NCBI GenBank assembly: GCA_946495905.1
Contig: CAMMEP010000005.1
Location: forward strand, 1-31,338
DNA: 31,338 nucleotides
Source: an uncultured Clostridium sp.
GTDB taxonomy: Bacteria; Bacillota; Clostridia; TANB77; CAG-508
Reading direction: 5' to 3'
Part shown: positions 29,375-31,338 of the stretch, one piece after another
Layout: each line of letters begins with the position of its first letter
Position numbering within the stretch: position 1 is the first letter of the stretch
Position numbers and translations under genes: made by a program
Notes under the pieces: model-generated
What the model saw: the letters and a program-made list of their open reading frames with translations, nothing else
Databases searched by the model: none
Told to the model about the DNA's origin: nothing

Positions 29375-31338
29375 TTAAGCTCCTTTTATTTCATCTGAGC
29401 CCAATCCCGTATGCGTAACTCTATCTTTTAATTCTGCAAGTTTTGCATTGTTCCAACGAGATGTAGTACCTACTAAGTATCCAGTAATTCTTTGAATGGT
29501 GTCTATTTCTTCACTTCCACAAACTGGGCATACTTTTAAGTTTGCATCTGCATTTTCGAATCCACAATGCATACATCTTGATCTTGTATGGTTTACACTT
29601 CCATATCCCATATTATATTTATCCATTAAATCTACTACTGCTTCTATGGTATCTGGGTTATGTGTTGCATCTCCATCTAATTCAATATAGAAGATATGTC
29701 CCCCTCTTGTTAAGTCATGGTATGGTGCTTCAATTTTTGCTTTTTGTTCTGCTGTACATTTATACCATACTGGTACGTGGTTACTGTTTGTGTAATATTC
29801 TCTATCAGTTACTCCTAGGATTATTCCAAATTCTTTTCTATCTATTTTAGTAAATCTTCCAGATAGTCCTTCTGCTGGTGTTGCTAAAACAGAGAAGTTT
29901 AAGTCATATCTATCTGAGAATCCTGTTACTAATTCTTTTAATTCTCCAATGATTTCTAATCCTAGTTTTTGTGAGTCTTCTGATTCTCCATGATGCTTTC
30001 CTGTAAGTACAGTTAAACATTCAGCTAAACCAATGAATCCAACTCCTAGTGTTCCATGTTTTAATACTGGCTCAACGCTATCAAAAGGTTTTAATTCTTC
30101 ACTTCCTACCCATAGTCCAGACATTAGAAGTGGAAATTGTTTTGCTACTGCTGTACATTGGAATCTATATCTATCATATAATTGTCTTGCTGTGATATTA
30201 GCATATTGGTCTAATTTTTGCATAAATATTTTCTTTACTGCTTTCTTATATGCAGCTGTCATATGTTCTTCTGAACCTCTACCAAGTTCAAATTTTACTC
30301 CTGTTTGTTCTTGTGCTTCATAAGCTGATTCTATTGCTATTCTTGGTAAGTTTATTGTTGAGAAAGATAAATTTCCTCTTCCAATAGATGTTTTTTCTCC
30401 ATGTCTATCTTCAAATACTCTTGTTCTGCATCCCATTGTTGCACATTCATATTTATATCTTTCTGGATCATTTGCATCCCATTTATCATTTTGATTAAAT
30501 GTTGCATCTAAGTTTATGAAATTTGGGAAAAATCTTTTTGCAGTAACTCTGCAAGCTAATTTATATAAATCGTAATTTCTATCTTCTGGTAAGTAGTTTA
30601 TTCCTCTTTTCTTTTTCCAAATTTGAATTGGGAAAATTGGTGTTTCGTTATTACCAACACCTCTTTCTGTTGATAATAATACTTCTCTTATAATGCATCT
30701 TCCTTCTGGTGTAGTATCTGTTCCATAATTGATGGAACTAAATACAACTTGATTTCCACCTCTTGAATGAATGGTGTTCATGTTATGAATAAATGCTTCC
30801 ATGGATTGATGAACTCTTCCTACTGTGTTATTTATTGCTTCTTGCACATATTTCTCGTCACCTTTTAATCCTTTTACTGGTTTTTTAATGTAATCTTCTA
30901 TTTCAATATCTAAAAGATGAGATAAATCTTTTTCTACAAATTCAGCAATTTTGTTAATTTCTTCTTTGTAAGTCATTCTTACATAAGGTGCTAGGTAATA
31001 ATCAAATGCTGGAATAGCTTGTCCACCATGCATTTCGTTTTGAACTGTTTCCATAGAAATACATCCTAAAATGCTTGCTGTTTCTATTCTTTTTGCTGGT
31101 CTTGATGCACCATGTCCTGCTTTAAATCCTTCTTTTAAAATTTTATCTAATGGATGTTGTAAACAAGTTAATGACTTTGTTGGATAATAATCTTTATCAT
31201 GTACGTGAATATATCCACCTTTTACTGCTTCTCTTGCTTCTGTTGATAATAAAAAATCATCTACAAATGGTTTAGTTGTTTCAGATGCAAATTTCATCAT
31301 CATTCCTGCTGGTGTATCTGCATTCATATTTGCATTTT
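29375..31338 (-). CDS. nrdD: Anaerobic (class III) ribonucleoside-triphosphate reductase, C-terminal part
   Basis: An oxygen-sensitive glycyl radical enzyme that makes dNTPs from NTPs under anaerobic conditions. The reading frame is open to the right edge (codons N-A-N before the first in-window ATG at 31327), so the N-terminal ATP-cone and start lie outside. About 653 residues are present. Visible signatures: NADTPAGMMMKFASE, the Cys-rich zinc site CMHCGFENADANLKVCPVCG (two CxxC pairs), and the glycyl radical region RITGYLVGTTSRWN near the C-terminus. GRGNLSFSTINLPRIA and SRGGNQVVFSSINYG are typical catalytic barrel segments. It is transcribed together with nrdG, which activates it. Confidence 0.95.
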   Translation of the reverse strand, partial: NANMNADTPAGMMMKFASETTKPFVDDFLLSTEAREAVKGGYIHVHDKDYYPTKSLTCLQHPLDKILKEGFKAGHGASRPAKRIETASILGCISMETVQNEMHGGQAIPAFDYYLAPYVRMTYKEEINKIAEFVEKDLSHLLDIEIEDYIKKPVKGLKGDEKYVQEAINNTVGRVHQSMEAFIHNMNTIHSRGGNQVVFSSINYGTDTTPEGRCIIREVLLSTERGVGNNETPIFPIQIWKKKRGINYLPEDRNYDLYKLACRVTAKRFFPNFINLDATFNQNDKWDANDPERYKYECATMGCRTRVFEDRHGEKTSIGRGNLSFSTINLPRIAIESAYEAQEQTGVKFELGRGSEEHMTAAYKKAVKKIFMQKLDQYANITARQLYDRYRFQCTAVAKQFPLLMSGLWVGSEELKPFDSVEPVLKHGTLGVGFIGLAECLTVLTGKHHGESEDSQKLGLEIIGELKELVTGFSDRYDLNFSVLATPAEGLSGRFTKIDRKEFGIILGVTDREYYTNSNHVPVWYKCTAEQKAKIEAPYHDLTRGGHIFYIELDGDATHNPDTIEAVVDLMDKYNMGYGSVNHTRSRCMHCGFENADANLKVCPVCGSEEIDTIQRITGYLVGTTSRWNNAKLAELKDRVTHTGLGSDEIKGA

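Noticed and set aside
1..31338. tRNA, rRNA or CRISPR array
   Set aside because: No cloverleaf-like sequence, rRNA segment or regularly spaced repeat-spacer array was seen by reading; a tRNAscan/CRISPR search was not possible.

Overview
The window looks like a chromosomal segment of a low-GC, anaerobic, probably endospore-forming member of the Bacillota (Clostridia). The basis is very AT-rich sequence, strong AGGAGG-type ribosome sites, sigma-A style promoters, a Spo0E-family phosphatase, rpsU, and an oxygen-sensitive class III ribonucleotide reductase (nrdD/nrdG). I cannot name the species from sequence alone.

Layout. 1-1065: the start of an unrecognised leftward gene and a rightward small membrane protein with a structured leader. 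1066-2337: a DacF-type D,D-carboxypeptidase. 2442-16549: eleven leftward genes forming a Gram-positive type IV secretion (T4SS) cluster. In transcription order these are three VirB2/TrbC-like pilins, PrgI, a membrane-anchored TrsD-like protein, the VirB4 ATPase, a VirB6/TrbL-like channel with a long cytoplasmic tail, two membrane proteins with NTF2/VirB8-like domains flanking a two-domain wall hydrolase (GH24-like lysozyme plus NlpC/P60), and an acidic soluble protein. A terminator and a candidate promoter separate the pilin genes from the rest. 16755-20027: Spo0E, an active/inactive pair of M16 peptidases, and rpsU. 20175-21221: a GH25 muramidase with two LysM repeats. 21328-23249: two divergent genes, a cysteine synthase and a calcineurin-like phosphoesterase, each broken by a single-base insertion. 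23317-24561: a UDP-sugar pyrophosphorylase. 24562-24947: no gene, but an orphan promoter inside a perfect inverted repeat. 24948-28612: a YgjP-family protein with all zinc ligands lost, a dGTPase, and an unrecognised 545-residue membrane-anchored protein. 28713-31338: nrdG and nrdD (truncated by the window edge), separated by a compact 99-nt GC-rich foldable element.

The most interesting system is the T4SS cluster. It has the ATPase, channel, pilins, periplasm-side assembly proteins and wall-lytic enzyme of a conjugation machine. No relaxase, VirD4 coupling ATPase, integrase or attachment site is seen in the window, and the cluster lies between ordinary chromosomal genes. That fits a resident secretion or DNA-transfer apparatus better than a complete mobile element, although missing parts could lie elsewhere. 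Supporting observations are a pilin-like motif inside the VirB6 protein, duplicated VirB8-like domains, and a possible cargo at the operon end. A second theme is regulation by RNA structure: two peptidoglycan enzyme genes (dacF-like and GH25) have their ribosome binding sites buried in the 3' arm of the preceding terminator hairpin.
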